Below are positions 1 to 10,240 of a DNA stretch of 64,000 nt, piece after piece. Position 1 is the stretch's first letter. Each line of letters starts with the position of its first letter. The DNA is from Diplolepis rosae. Lineage: Eukaryota > Arthropoda > Insecta > Hymenoptera > Diplolepididae. Where the stretch lies: assembly GCA_030998225.1 (NCBI GenBank), contig JAPYXD010000738.1:2666001-2730000 (forward strand). The letters are read 5' to 3'. The position numbers and the translations under genes are program-made. A model generated the notes under the pieces. That model had not been told where the DNA came from and ran no database searches. It was given only the letters and a program-made list of their open reading frames with translations.

Positions 1-887
1 TGCTTAACAATTCTGTCGGGATTGGGTCTGGGAATCATGTCTGAACAAGCAGGGGAAGCAATTCATCGATAATTTCTGAATTTTGGAATGAATACAAAAT
101 GAATACGATTGAAGATCTATCATATATTGAGCGATTACAAAAAGCTGTTCTTGAATTTTATCAAGACACATTAAGTTATGATTATATTTTAATCAAATTT
201 AAATATAATCTCATATGATTGTAGATTAAATAAATCCCCAGATTAATAAAACAATTGTATTTTCAAGCATTATTTGATTTTTATTTCATTCATTTCATCA
301 TATAACGAAAAATTGGGTTCTCTCGAAGAAGGGATCAGCTGAGATTTTCTGGGCAACGGGAAAATGATCGCAAAGGCCTCTAGAATCACCCCCCGTTCGC
401 AGTTTTTATTGGGATTTTTTTGTCATAATCCTGTCCTTCAAGCTCAGTGTACATAATCAGATATAGGTTTGCAAATGATCATCTATGTTTTTTAATACTT
501 GTCGATCTGTTATAGTCTTCTTGTCTTAATGAATGAAGCTCATTACTTTTTAGATTCAAAACGTTTAGCAATGGCATTATAAGAAGGCTGTGCAAGATAA
601 GTGATTTGTACCACATTAGCCAACATATTGATATATATAGTTTCAATACTGATGTGAGTTTCTGGAGCTTCTTTGTGTTAAAATATAACTTATTACGAAA
701 ATTGATTTAAGAAACTTATTCATTCTAATAAGGGTATACTATATAAAAATTTGCAAACGCTTTGTAATTCTTAATCTGAAGAGTAATACTTATATTAATA
801 TAAATTTTATTCTTAAATTTTTATTTTTATTTGTTTTATAATATTTAGAACATTAAAAGAATAATTCTACAATGTGATTCTTCTGAG
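1..887. other. AT-rich stretch, no gene seen
   Basis: No open reading frame of useful length, no RNA gene and no repeat partner elsewhere in the window was seen. A short GC-richer patch near 300-440 has no recognisable coding sense. Confidence 0.6.
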
Positions 888-923
888 TGTCACGTTCCGC
901 AACGAATTCAAATGTATTTAATA

Positions 924-2163
924 AAGTGTGATCAAATTGGAGGTAGTTTTTCCAATAGGGTTTTATTGACATGTCACACGTGACTACTGTCAAACTAAAT
1001 ACACAATTTTATTCAGTTTTCATTGAAATTTCATCATGAAAAGACTTACGCCTCGGCAACGTTTACAAATCGTACAATTATATCACGAAAATAGACGCTC
1101 TGTGAAAAGTGTTTATCGCGCGCTTAGGACAATTAATGGTGTACATAATCGTCCTACCGAACGCACTATTCAGTATACCATCGGCAAACTCGAGAATAAT
1201 TAAACATTATTGGATGAGACTCGACCGATTAGACCACGTACAGCCCGAAGTGTAGAGAATATTGGGACTGTAAATGAGAGTTTTGCCGAAGACCCGGAAG
1301 AATCGATTCGGCGCCGATCTCAACAACTTGGCCTATCTCATGGCAACTACTTGGTCGATTTTACACAAAGATCTTGGTTTGGAAGCGTATAAAATACAGC
1401 TAGTCCAAGAATTGAAGCCGGCTGCTCTTCCAAAGCGTCATAATTTCAGTCGTTGGGCTCTTGGAAAACTCGCCGAAGATCCGCAATTTGGGACCCGAAT
1501 TTCGTTCAGCGATGAGGGCCGTTTTTGGCTTAATGGCTACGTAAATAAGCAAAATTGCCGTATTTGGGCTTATGGGCTGGAGGAATCATCGGCCCATATT
1601 TCTTCAAAGACGAGGCTGGCGCCAATGTAACAGTGAATGGGGAACGCTATCGCGCCATGATAAACGTCTTTTTGATGCTGGAAATTGAAGCCCGTAGTCT
1701 CCACGGCATTTGGTTCCAACAAGACGGCGCTACATGTCATACAGCCCGCGAAAAAATGGATTTACTGCGTAGTCGTTTCGGTGAGTAATTTATCTCTCGT
1801 CTCGGACCGGTGGATTGGCCTCCAAGATCGTACGACATCACACCTTTGAACTTTTATTTTGTGGGGGTATGTAAAGTCTAAATATTTTGTGGATAAACCA
1901 GCTACTATTGAGGCATTGGAAGCCAACATTACTGAAGTTATTAGCGAGATACCGACCGAAGTCCTCGAGTGAGTCATTCAAAATTGGTGTTTACGGATGG
2001 ACGAATTAAAGCGCAGTTGCGGACAACATTTGAGAGGGGTTATCTTCAAAAAATATATGTCGTGAATGGTTCTACACAAAAATAAAAAAGATTGCCTCAT
2101 CAATTTGAATTTTCGTTGTTTTATTTCAATTTAAAATCCTATACCTCTAAATTGATCACCCTT
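924..2163 (+). mobile_element. Mariner-type DNA transposon M1 (inactive)
   Basis: A 1240-bp element bounded by TA on both sides (922-923 and 2164-2165). The termini are imperfect inverted repeats: AAGTGTGATCAAATTGGAGG at the left, and AAGGGTGATCAATTTAGAGG as the reverse complement of the right end. The repeat copy at 49062-49640 reads straight through the corresponding point (TA at 49092-49093), which confirms the boundaries. It carries one broken transposase gene. Confidence 0.9.
1036..2085 (+). pseudogene. Mariner transposase pseudogene
   Basis: The encoded enzyme would be a DDE/D transposase that cuts and joins transposon ends in the nucleus. The start is the ATG at 1036 after the left terminal repeat. 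An N-terminal helix-turn-helix part (MKRLTPRQRLQIVQLY, later HNRPTERTIQ) runs to a stop at 1201. The frame then resumes with RPRTARSVENIG and the second helix-turn-helix region (RRRSQQLGLSHG). The catalytic part follows in shifted frames: FSDEGRFWLNGYVNKQNCRIW-like, GLWAGGIIGPYFF, then WFQQDGATCHTA. At the third catalytic position, after WPPRSYDITPL, an Asn replaces the Asp this family normally has. About 30 residues after CRIW are missing. With one stop, several frameshifts, a deletion and a lost catalytic residue it cannot make active enzyme. The family assignment is confident; the exact subfamily is not. Confidence 0.88.
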
Positions 2164-2805
2164 TAGATACAGGCTGGGTATAGTAAGAATCTATAAGAAA
2201 ATCAATGAAGGGGAATCAGGAGTAGGGAGAAGTAGGGAGAAGCAAAGGGGCCCTTCTCTTCTAAAAAAATATGACTACGTTACGATTGACGCTGACGGTC
2301 AATTTGTAAAGAGAAATGTAAAAGAGGCTCACATCAAGAGCGAGCAGTTAATTAATTCTTCATCTATTTCGTCTCTTAAATTTTCCTTCGAAATTAGCAG
2401 CAGTCTCGCGACTATAGTTCAGTGCGGTATCTTCAGTCGAAACACCGAAAATCTCTTATTTTGAGATCAATAAAATTCGACCGGGAAAATTTAAAATCCA
2501 AGTTCGGGAGCCGTAAAAGTCATCGTGGACTTGTATGGATCTTTGTAAAGATCTTTGAACTGTGTCGTAAATAAGGATCGCCGCCTTTACGGAACATACC
2601 TGTGCGGACTATGTCTCGGTCTATTTCGCACACCTTGTCTACACCTGTGGGATCCTTCCTACTACGTACTTACAGTCGTGTGGATTGACCCTCAACTCAG
2701 TTTAACAAATCAGATAGGTACCGGAACCTCCTCTACCCCTTTCTGACCCCTCCCCCCTCCCTCTATCTCTCTATTTTCTGTCTCTTTCTAACTTATGTTA
2801 TGACA

Positions 2806-3296
2806 TTCATATGTCAATTGTATTACGGTGGTTTTATCATGAAACGAAATACATGCTAAAAAGCTGAAATTTTTATTATAGCTTCTTTAAATGATATAGA
2901 AGTTTGAGACGTATCAAACCCAAACTTGTGACGAATTGTGAGACGAAATATTAGAAGAAATTCTTATACGAGACGAAAATTTATCCCTAGAGTGGGAAAC
3001 GAAAGAAGACAATAGAAGCAATAAACAGAACCTCTATAAACCGAAGGACTTTTATACCTCAGTTCGGGATGAAATTTACATGCATAGAACCCCTGGGACA
3101 GACGAAAATTTTACTTCGAGGTTAAGGAGAAATGTTCGTAAAAAACTCTTCTCATATTTTAAACCTACACGTGCGAAGTCCGCAAAGATTGCACATATGC
3201 TATAAGCCGAATCGTCCCAAATTTTTGTCGGCCAGCTCGATCTCGAATCCAAAAGCAGGTAGTTGGTCATGAGGATAGAGGCAATAAAGCGAACGT
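2806..3296. other. No gene seen
   Basis: Moderately AT-rich sequence. Short frames in this stretch have no family resemblance that I can see. The sequence near 2930-3060 repeats short GACGAAA-like words, but not regularly. Confidence 0.5.
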
Positions 3297-3301
3297 GCGG
3301 C

Positions 3302-4166
3302 GTACTCTTAATTCAAAATTAATTTCACCCTTAATCTACCCATGAGAATGAACATCATAGAGTTGTTTCGCGAAACACATCATATGAGTGTAATGTCACA
3401 TATGAGAATGCGAATTGTGGAATGCCCATAAAGTAGCTGTAATTTTAATAAAAAAGTAACCTGAGGCATTGAATTCGAATCAAGCATACTGTTTTGGGAA
3501 AGTAACAGAATAACAAATTATGAAAACTGAGTATGTTCTAATTAATCTTTTATGAGCAATGATTTAGAATGGCTAAATAAATTTGTCATAAATATTTTTA
3601 AAAACATGCGTTCCTTGCATGCAGAAAGTAGGATTTTACATCATACTTTATTTATATACATTTCTGGGTGAGTTACGTTACTTTTCGTTAAAGTATGTTG
3701 TCGAATTTGAGTTACTTTTCGGAAAAAGTAACTTTTCAAACTTAAAGTTACTAGAGAACAAACAGATTGAGTCATCACAGTGTTTTGCAAAAAGAATAAT
3801 AGATGAAGCAAACATTTGAGGCATGAAAACGATTGCCGATATTATACACAAAATTTCCCAATCGTAAGCAGTAAATTGACGTAGTAGACGCTCGAAAAAA
3901 ACTATGTCGTCCTACTATTTCTTAAACTTTTAAAGCTTTAATTGATAGAAAAAACCTTCACGAAGCGAATGAATCGTATAAGAAAGATCGCGTCAAATGG
4001 GAAGTCAGTTACTTTTTTATTAAAATTACAGCCACCTTATGGGCATTACACAATTCGCGTTCTCATGTGTGACATTACACTTACATGATGTGCTTCGCGA
4101 AAAAACTCTACGATGTTCAATCTCATGGGTTAATTAAGGATAAGATCAATTTTGAATTGAGAGTAC
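3302..4166. mobile_element. Non-autonomous DNA element with ~160-bp inverted termini
   Basis: The segment 3302-3460 is repeated in inverted orientation at 4010-4166, at about 80-85 percent by eye. Both arms share GTACTC, CCCATGAGA, TTTCGCGAA and the inner word TAATTTTAATAAAAAAGTAAC. The interior (3461-4009) codes for nothing recognisable. The 66-residue frame at 3619-3819 falls in AT-rich filler. The structure fits a MITE or other non-autonomous element. The exact outer ends and a target duplication are not clear. Confidence 0.75.
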
Positions 4167-4417
4167 TCTGTCGACTTTTATCGGCAGCCATAATCGAAGA
4201 AGACAGCAGTGAACACATGACAACGTCGCAACGCATGCTTGAGCGTTAACGTATATGTAGTCAGTTAGGTGTAGGTATACGTCGTATACACAAGAGAATT
4301 TCAAATAATTTATATAATGTTCGAGAAATCAAAAAACACTGAAATTTGCTGTAAATTTTATTTTATTTTCATAACTCAATGGATATATTACACAAAAGTG
4401 AATGCTTCTTTTTACAT

Positions 4418-5095
4418 TATCCCGAGCAGAAATTTTGGTGGGGCGCCGATCGGGCCCCGATCTGGAAAAATGTGGCCCCGATAGGGTAATCTGTCTAGCA
4501 CCAGACCAGTAATGAAACGCCCTACCCGATCGGGCCCAGATCTGGTCTTGTAAAATGGGGGCTCGATCTGGTCCAGATATGGCCCCTTCTAATTTTGTAT
4601 TTTTAAAAATGTATTTCATAAATTCAGATTAGTGATGCAACAGTATAATTAAAAGTATAAAAGCAGTATAATTTTGAAACCCCTTTTTGTAGTCTGTAGA
4701 ACTATTCGATTCTTCTGAATCTAAAAATATATTACATTGTTAATCATTTTCTTTCTAAAAAATTCACTTTGGAAAATTGAATATACGATATAAAAAATAA
4801 TGAAACACAATAACGTTCTACACTTAAAATTATAATTTTCTTTTTAAATTATTGTTAATAAAAAAATATTTCCGGACTCGCCATGTACTTTTTGCTTTTG
4901 GCATTTTAATATCAATATAGTCATTATACAATATCAGGACCACAACACAAAATTCGAAAATAATCTTGTCGATCATAATCCGATGTGGTTCCAACCCGGG
5001 CCACACCATGTGCCCTCCTGGGGCCACATGTGGAAAATCCGATCGGGCCCAGATCGGAACTTGGGAACAAATTGGTCAATTTCTGCACGGGAATA
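4418..5095. mobile_element. Possible short inverted-terminal element
   Basis: The left end reads TTATCCCGAGCAGAAATTTT. The reverse complement of the right end reads TATTCCCGTGCAGAAATTGA. Next to both ends are GC-rich clusters of the word GATCGGGCCCAGATC (4440-4580 and 4985-5060). The middle (4600-4980) is plain AT-rich DNA. The 96-residue minus frame at 4329-4619 is made from these words and is not a gene. The ends are short, so this call is tentative. Confidence 0.45.
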
Positions 5096-5131
5096 ATTCA
5101 TTTATAAGGCGATAATTTAGTTTTTAGTTTA

Positions 5132-5338
5132 CTATGTGGTTTCCAGTAGGATAAGTCGAGGCTCTTGCACTCGCTTCAGCGCGATTTTTTCAACAATCTT
5201 GTCACGGTTTTGCTTACTTCGCTCAATATTTGCTTTCCGCACATTTTCTCTCTTTGTTAATTCTTTTTTCTTCATGAATCTACCTTTGTGTCTCACCTCA
5301 TCAGACATTTCTACATACCAATCAAATAACAACAACAA
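5132..5338 (-). pseudogene. Possible coding fragment, basic charged peptide
   Basis: A 68-codon frame with a protein-like composition: VRHKGRFMKKKELTKRENV, then VEKIALKRVQEPRLILLE. The pattern of a KGRF start, a run of basic residues and a closing hydrophobic segment vaguely recalls N-terminal parts of uncharacterised insect repeat-encoded proteins. I cannot name a family. No neighbouring exon or splice signal supports it. It may be an exon fragment or a chance frame; the opposite strand is also open here (5136-5354). Confidence 0.25.
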
Positions 5339-5340
5339 CC

Positions 5341-5650
5341 GTAAAGTAGGTTAGATTTCTATACATGTGCACTTGAACATGGCGGACTAGAGGAGTGGAG
5401 AGAGTGTGACGTTGCCACATTGCTTCTTTCAAAAGTCATATGGTCGTGAATACGCAAACCGTTGAGATATCTTTTTATTAATTCATTTCTTATTCTCATT
5501 TACATCGCGGAACGGTCAGAAATGTCAATCTTGATTAAATTTAGGATTTTACAACACAAAAGATTCGATGAAAATCAAGAATTTTTTTACGCTCTTATAT
5601 GAGTCACTGAGTCGCAATATTACCACCTTAACAAAAGTGGCGATTTAACT
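5341..5650. other. No gene seen
   Basis: Spacer between the preceding charged frame and the large inverted-arm element. No repeat partner or coding sense was found. Confidence 0.5.
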
Positions 5651-6497
5651 TATAACCAATTAAAAGGGTCTAGGGAGATAAGTATATAAAAGTTGCCCCC
5701 GCACGTATCAAATCCAAATTTATGTCGTAAGTAGGAACCAACTAGTTATTCAATTTCCTAAAATGGAAACCTTGAAACTACAGTTTTTTGGGAGTTATGG
5801 AGGGGGAAATAAAAATGAAAAAAATTAATTTCACGGAAACAACTTAACCCATGTTGATGACCAAAATATATGTTATAAATACCAGCGAGACTAATTTATA
5901 AGAAAATTAAAAAAAGTTTCTGCCAAAGAAAGGGATAAAAAAATTTTTTGAAATTTTCAAAATTTTTTTTTAGGTTTTATTTGAAAGGGTCACCAAATTA
6001 AATATTATTAAAATATTCCTTGGAATCTCTACTTTTAGTATATATTTTAAAAAAATGTTTTTGAGTGGTGCAACACAGCCAAAAAAACTAAAAATCGGGC
6101 ATGTAAAGGAAAACCCGTAGAAGTGATGGAGCAGCGGCCATATTATTCGAAGAAATACTGAGCTGTGTTGTTGGCTGAGATTTTAAGGCGTGATTTAAAA
6201 AAATAGAGGTATGTGAAGTGTAAATAACAAGCGTAGAATAATGAGGAAAGTGCACAAACAATAACTCGAATTGTAATCAATTTATCAGAAAAACTTATTC
6301 GAAATTGCATGTTAAATAGCGCGCGGCTTATTTTAGCCAATCAAAGCCAAGCACCGAAACAGCCAATGACAAAACGTTATCTTCATTGAGTAATATATGG
6401 CTGTTCTTTTTGAACCTGGACTTCCATGTGTCGTCTTGTGTCCTGATTATATATGTAATATACGAGATTTGTAATCGAGATTTTAACTGATAAAATC
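5651..6497 (+). repeat. Left inverted arm of the DIRS-like element
   Basis: Matches the reverse complement of 8341-9310 along its length. Shared words include ATAACCAAT, CTAGTTATTCAATTTCCTAA, CAGCGAGACTAATTTATAA and GAACCTGGACTTCCATGTGT. The 65-residue frames at 6143-6340 (minus) and 8485-8682 (plus) are the same arm sequence seen twice and are not genes. Confidence 0.85.
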
Positions 6498-7026
6498 ACA
6501 TATCTATTGATATTTTCGATACATAATTAGATTTTCTCATCGTCGTACCTCCGCACATTCAAATTTTTTTGTTTTTTTTGCCTAATTTATTCCGCTATTG
6601 TAGCTTTTATAAGCAGAAAGTCGACATTTCTGGCACAAAATGTCGTTTATATTTATTTCTTTTTGTAACAAAAGAGATAAACGTCTAGCATCATTTTCAT
6701 CTTTCACTGTTTTTTTCTTGACTCTGGTTTTTCTTAAAAATATATCACAACCAGCACATTTACATCTATTTTTCTAGTTTTGTGCATCTTTAAATTACAA
6801 AATTCTACTAAATTATTATTAATGAGGATTAATTAATTTCAATTATTAAGTATGCTCAAACTCGTACAAAAAAGAGGATAGAAAATATTTACGTAATGTG
6901 ATGCAATACTCGGTAGTACTACAATAGCGGAATAAATTAGGCAAAGAAAAAGAAAATCTGAATGTGCGGAGGTACGACGATGAGAAAATCCAATTATGTG
7001 TCGAAAATATCAATAGACATGTGATT
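6497..7026. repeat. Inner inverted repeat abutting the left arm
   Basis: About 107 bp at 6497-6603 recur inverted at 6918-7026, with about 90 percent agreement. Shared words are CTCATCGTCGTACCTCCGCA and GCCTAATTTATTCCGCTATT. The hairpin starts exactly where the outer arm stops matching its partner. It may be a nested MITE or an internal complementary region of the DIRS-like element. Confidence 0.7.
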
Positions 7027-7189
7027 GTATTACGCGCCTCTTCTTCAAGATAAAATGTAGTACTCTCCAATTTCATGCTGAGGCGCCACAGTTTCAAAGC
7101 CAGACAAAAAAGGAAACTGGCCGCCCCCCCCCTCTACGCGACTTCTCGATACATCATTCTTTGTTTTTGTGCCGAGGTGGTCACTTCGA

Positions 7190-7303
7190 GATTAAAAAAA
7201 AGAGGTTAAAGAAAAAAAAGGAAAAAATATAGGAAAAAGAAAGCACAGATTAGATTCAGAGGATAAATCTGAGAAGGAAGATTTATCAGAGGAGATCAAA
7301 CGG
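7190..7303 (+). pseudogene. Possible first exon of the DIRS-like gag
   Basis: A lysine- and glutamate-rich frame (SEKEDLSEEIKR) is followed by GTAAGG, a plausible splice donor at 7304. A pyrimidine-rich tract ending in CAG at 7671 would be the matching acceptor. Charged coiled starts are common in such gag proteins. No transcript evidence is available, so the exon is a guess from signals only. Confidence 0.3.
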
Positions 7304-7459
7304 GTAAGGAAAAAACTCAAGAAATTGGGAAAATGAGTCTCGAGGAGAAATTCCAGAAAGTATCGACTACGCATAAACGCGTTGATACAATGAACAGCGT
7401 AGATTACTGCACTTAAAGGAGAATCTTAAGTGCATTCCATGCACAGATTCAAGATGTCT

Positions 7460-7611
7460 TCGGCTCTAACCTATTGACAGTCAGAGGCTCTAACCTGTCG
7501 GCATATTTTGCTTCAGGCAAATTGCTTGTCATTCGATGCTGTCTTCAAGTGCTATTACATCATAGGCTCTAACCTACGGACGTGTCATGGGCTCTAGCCT
7601 GTTGGCGAACT
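7460..7611 (+). repeat. Four copies of a GGCTCTAACCT motif
   Basis: The word GGCTCTAACCT or GGCTCTAGCCT appears four times, each followed by a variable 5-6 base tail (TATTGAC, GTCGGC, ACGGAC, GTTGGC). The copies sit just upstream of the gag-like frame, inside the putative intron or leader. The spacing is irregular, so this is not a simple tandem array. A role in expression is possible but unproven. Confidence 0.55.
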
Positions 7612-7671
7612 GTAATTTAAACGTTTTCGTTTGTAATTATTTACGAAAGCTTCTTCTCTCTTTTTTATCAG

Positions 7672-8170
7672 GAAGCCTTGATACGGACTCAGAGACCGAT
7701 CGTCGAAGATGTCATAGACGTTGTTCCAGCACAAATTCAATTCGTCGGCCTCTGGCAAGGAATCCTTCATATACTCCTCCGGGTTTTCCGCCTTTGCAGG
7801 ATAACTTGATTACACCGGATTCTGAGGATCCACCCAGCCAAACCGCTTCAACTCAGAGAGATGTCGCAGGTCAAGCGATAGATAATATCGATGTAGGTTC
7901 ATCGGCTTCTGACCCTCAAAAAACAGATAATGCTGGAGTCATGAAGGATCTAGAGAGGGAAATTTTCGAATTGATTGGCAAAGGAGTAGCGGATGACAGA
8001 ATTATGGCTCCAGCTATTCCTAACAGCATTGCAGTTAGGCTGGAGGGTATTTTAAAGAAGGGTCTTCCTAAAGATGAAAAAGAGCAGTTTATTAAGGATC
8101 ATGTTCCACCTAAAAATTGTGTTTGTTTTGATCCACCTAAGCTGAACGAAGAGATTAAAGATCTTTTCGG
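7672..8170 (+). pseudogene. DIRS-like gag-like protein, C-terminally truncated
   Basis: The open frame runs 7587-8207. The part after the likely splice acceptor at 7671 has the better protein character. It has a Ser/Thr/Pro-rich N-terminal half (SLDTDSETDRRRCHRR, then TPPGFPPLQDN) and a conserved block near its end: EIFELIGKG, PAIPNSIAVRLEGILKKGL, HVPPKNCVCFDPPKLNEEI. That block resembles the capsid-like protein encoded upstream of DIRS-type reverse transcriptase in insects and cnidarians. The protein would package element RNA. The gag sense stops near 8170, where a RNase H sequence begins in another frame, so the gene is a deletion derivative. I recognise the block from experience, not from a search. 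Confidence 0.55.
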
Positions 8171-8322
8171 GCGCCTCTCTCACCGGTTGGGGAGTTTCAT
8201 GTGGTAACAGTAGAGCTCACGGTCATTGGAATGTTTCTGAGAGATTACAGAATATCAACTATTTGGAACTTTTATCAGCTTTCGTCGGTCTGCAATGTTT
8301 TGCACTTTTCACTTACAGGTAA
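8171..8322 (+). pseudogene. DIRS-like RNase H remnant
   Basis: In the frame through 8212 the sequence reads ASLTGWGVSCG, then RAHGHWNVSER, then NINYLELLSAFVGLQCFA. These are hallmark blocks of the RNase H domain of DIRS retrotransposons (DAS-x-GWG, HGxW, INYLEL). The preceding Asp of the DAS block and all of the reverse transcriptase are missing. The join with the gag block sits at about 8165-8172. The remnant runs into the right arm shortly after 8322, where TTACAGGTAAGT resembles a splice-site pair. Confidence 0.65.
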
Positions 8323-8340
8323 GTTCGTTTAATCATTTCA

Positions 8341-9310
8341 TTTTATCAGTTAAAATCACTTCTATATCACATATATAATCAGGACACAAGACGACACATG
8401 GAAGTCCAGGTTCAAAAAGAACAGCCATATATTACTCAATGAAGATAACGTTTTCTCATTCGCTGTTTCGATGCTTGGCTTTGATTGGCTAAAATAAACC
8501 GCGCGCTATATAACATGCAATTTCGAATAAGTTTTTCTGATAAATTGATTACAACACAAGTTATTGTTTTTGCACTTTCCTCATTATTCTACGCTTGTTA
8601 TTTACACTTCACATACCTCTATTTTTTTAAATCACGCTTTAAAATCTCAGCCAACAATACAGCTCAGAGTTTCTTCGAATAATATGGCCGCTTCTCCATC
8701 ACTTATACGGGTATATATATACTAAAAGTAGAGACTCCAAGGAATATTTTAATAATATTTACTTTGGTGACCCTCTCAAATAAAACCTAAAAAAAAAAAT
8801 TAGGAAAGTTAAAAAAAAAAAATTCACCCTTTTTTTTGTCCGAAACTTTTTTTTATAAATTATTTATAAATGTATAAATTATATTATATATATTATATAA
8901 TTTATAATATAATAATTATATATAATATAATAATATTATAATTTTTATAATAATTATATATATAATTATAATATAATATAATAATAATTATAATAATATA
9001 TGTATTATATATATTATATTATATATTATATTTATTATATAAATTTATAAATTTTTTATAAATTAGTCTCGCTGGTATTTATAACATATATTTTTGTCAT
9101 CAAAATCGGTTTAGTTGTTTTCGAGGAAATTAATTTTTTTCATTTTGATTTCCCCCTTCATAACTCCCATAAAACTGTAGTTTCAAGGTTACCATTTTAG
9201 GAAATTGAATAACTAGTTGGTTCCTACTTACGACATAAATTTGGACTTGATACGTGCGAGGGCAACTTTTACATACTTATCTCCCTAGACCATTCAACAC
9301 ATTGGTTATT
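8341..9310 (-). repeat. Right inverted arm of the DIRS-like element
   Basis: Inverted copy of 5651-6497. It is longer than the left arm mainly because of an AT expansion at 8875-9062. Outside that expansion the two arms align closely. Confidence 0.85.
8875..9062. repeat. TATAAT-type low-complexity expansion
   Basis: Almost 190 bases of A and T in words such as TATATAATTATAA, absent from the left arm. This is replication slippage in a low-complexity seed. Confidence 0.85.
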
Positions 9311-9344
9311 GATAGTGAATAAATAAATGAATATAAAATATTAT

Positions 9345-10190
9345 TTCAACTTGTAAACTCAAAATTTCAATAAAATATATTTGTTATATGACAAAAGGAT
9401 TTGACCTTGAGGCTAACCTTAATGATTTAATAATCAAATCATTTCATTGAAATTTTACAATCTTATATAAATTGTATAAAATAAAATAAGTTTTGAAAAA
9501 CCACGCAGAAATATGACCTTGAGGCCAACCTAAGTGATTAAGTAACCTATTTCATCTTAAAAATAATTCTAATTTTTTGAATAAGTTTTGATTTAAGTTT
9601 AAAATAAATACAAAAAACAGCACACTAGAGTATAAGTCCTTTTTGGGTAGGTTGAACGGTCATCATTGATTACGATCATTTGTGTAAGGCAAAGCACAGC
9701 GCGGCCACTACCATGTATTTTAGGAGGGTACATAAAAAAGTGAAAATGAGAATCAGCGCCGCCATGTTTTGAGAGCAAGAACTAATATCAATGCTATGAG
9801 CATCGGCTGTATTATTTCAACTGGCAATGATATGGTTGCTATGGTTACGACAGTTTAAAAATAACATCGGTAGCGACAATAGCGCCACCACTTGTTGATA
9901 GCAATCATTAAAATTCGTTCCCCTTTTCTCCTAGGTGAGTGGACCCACCGTGGGGCAAAGTTCGAAGTGCTTGTGATTGTATTGTTTATAACTTTAATTT
10001 TAATTCTGTTAAGGAACAGAATATTTTTATTTGCAAAGATTGTCCAAGGGTCTGATTTTGTGCCTAACTTGTCCCATCTAGAGAAAAAAAATGAATTGTG
10101 CACAATTGGAATCTTATCTGATCCCTGTTATAAACAATTTTATTTATTTAAAAACAATTTATTATTTGGTAAATTAATAAAATAGACCAT
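9345..10190 (+). other. Leader-like region of P1
   Basis: 9618-9690 and 9945-10110 match the reverse complement of 26130-26363, part of the gag leader of element E2. Shared words include GAGTATAAGTCCTTTTT and GCAAAGTTCGAAGTG. A 250-base stretch between the two blocks (9690-9945) is absent from E2. Nearby, TGACCTTGAGGCYAACCT occurs twice (9401 and 9514). The 97-residue frame at 9892-10185 is not conserved in the E2 copy, so I do not call it a gene. Confidence 0.5.
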
Positions 10191-10240
10191 TACAATTTAG
10201 GAAAAGGCACATGTAGTTGGTTCAATATATATATATATAT

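Larger units (their letters stand above)
888..2805. repeat. Solo-LTR-like repeat, copy 1, split by a mariner
   Basis: Outside the mariner (888-923 and 2166-2805) this sequence matches 49062-49640 at roughly 85-90 percent by eye. It begins TGTCACG and ends TGACA, which is LTR-like. It carries a possible polyadenylation stretch (GAGATCAATAAA near 2463). No matching target-site duplication was found at its ends, so 'solo LTR' is an inference; what is certain is that it is a dispersed repeat with two copies in the window. The 63-residue frame at 2555-2746 lies inside it and is not conserved in the second copy, so it is not annotated. Confidence 0.6.
5651..9310 (+). mobile_element. DIRS-like composite element with ~850-bp inverted arms
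   Basis: Two long arms in inverted orientation (5651-6497 and 8341-9310) enclose a 1.8 kb core. The core holds a plus-strand gag-like reading frame running directly into a RNase H-like remnant. Tyrosine-recombinase (DIRS) retrotransposons are the known class that combines inverted terminal repeats with this style of gag and RNase H. The arms are much longer than the few hundred bases I know for that class, and no recombinase was found. The assignment therefore rests on the coding remnants. The alternative is a fold-back DNA element that engulfed a DIRS fragment. Confidence 0.6.

Noticed and set aside
4329..4619. 96-residue minus frame rich in GPDR words
   Set aside because: Created by repeats of GATCGGGCCC; low complexity and no homologous sense.
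6143..8682. Pair of 65-residue frames starting MAKI-RAL
   Set aside because: Mirror copies in the inverted arms of the DIRS-like element, with no independent support.
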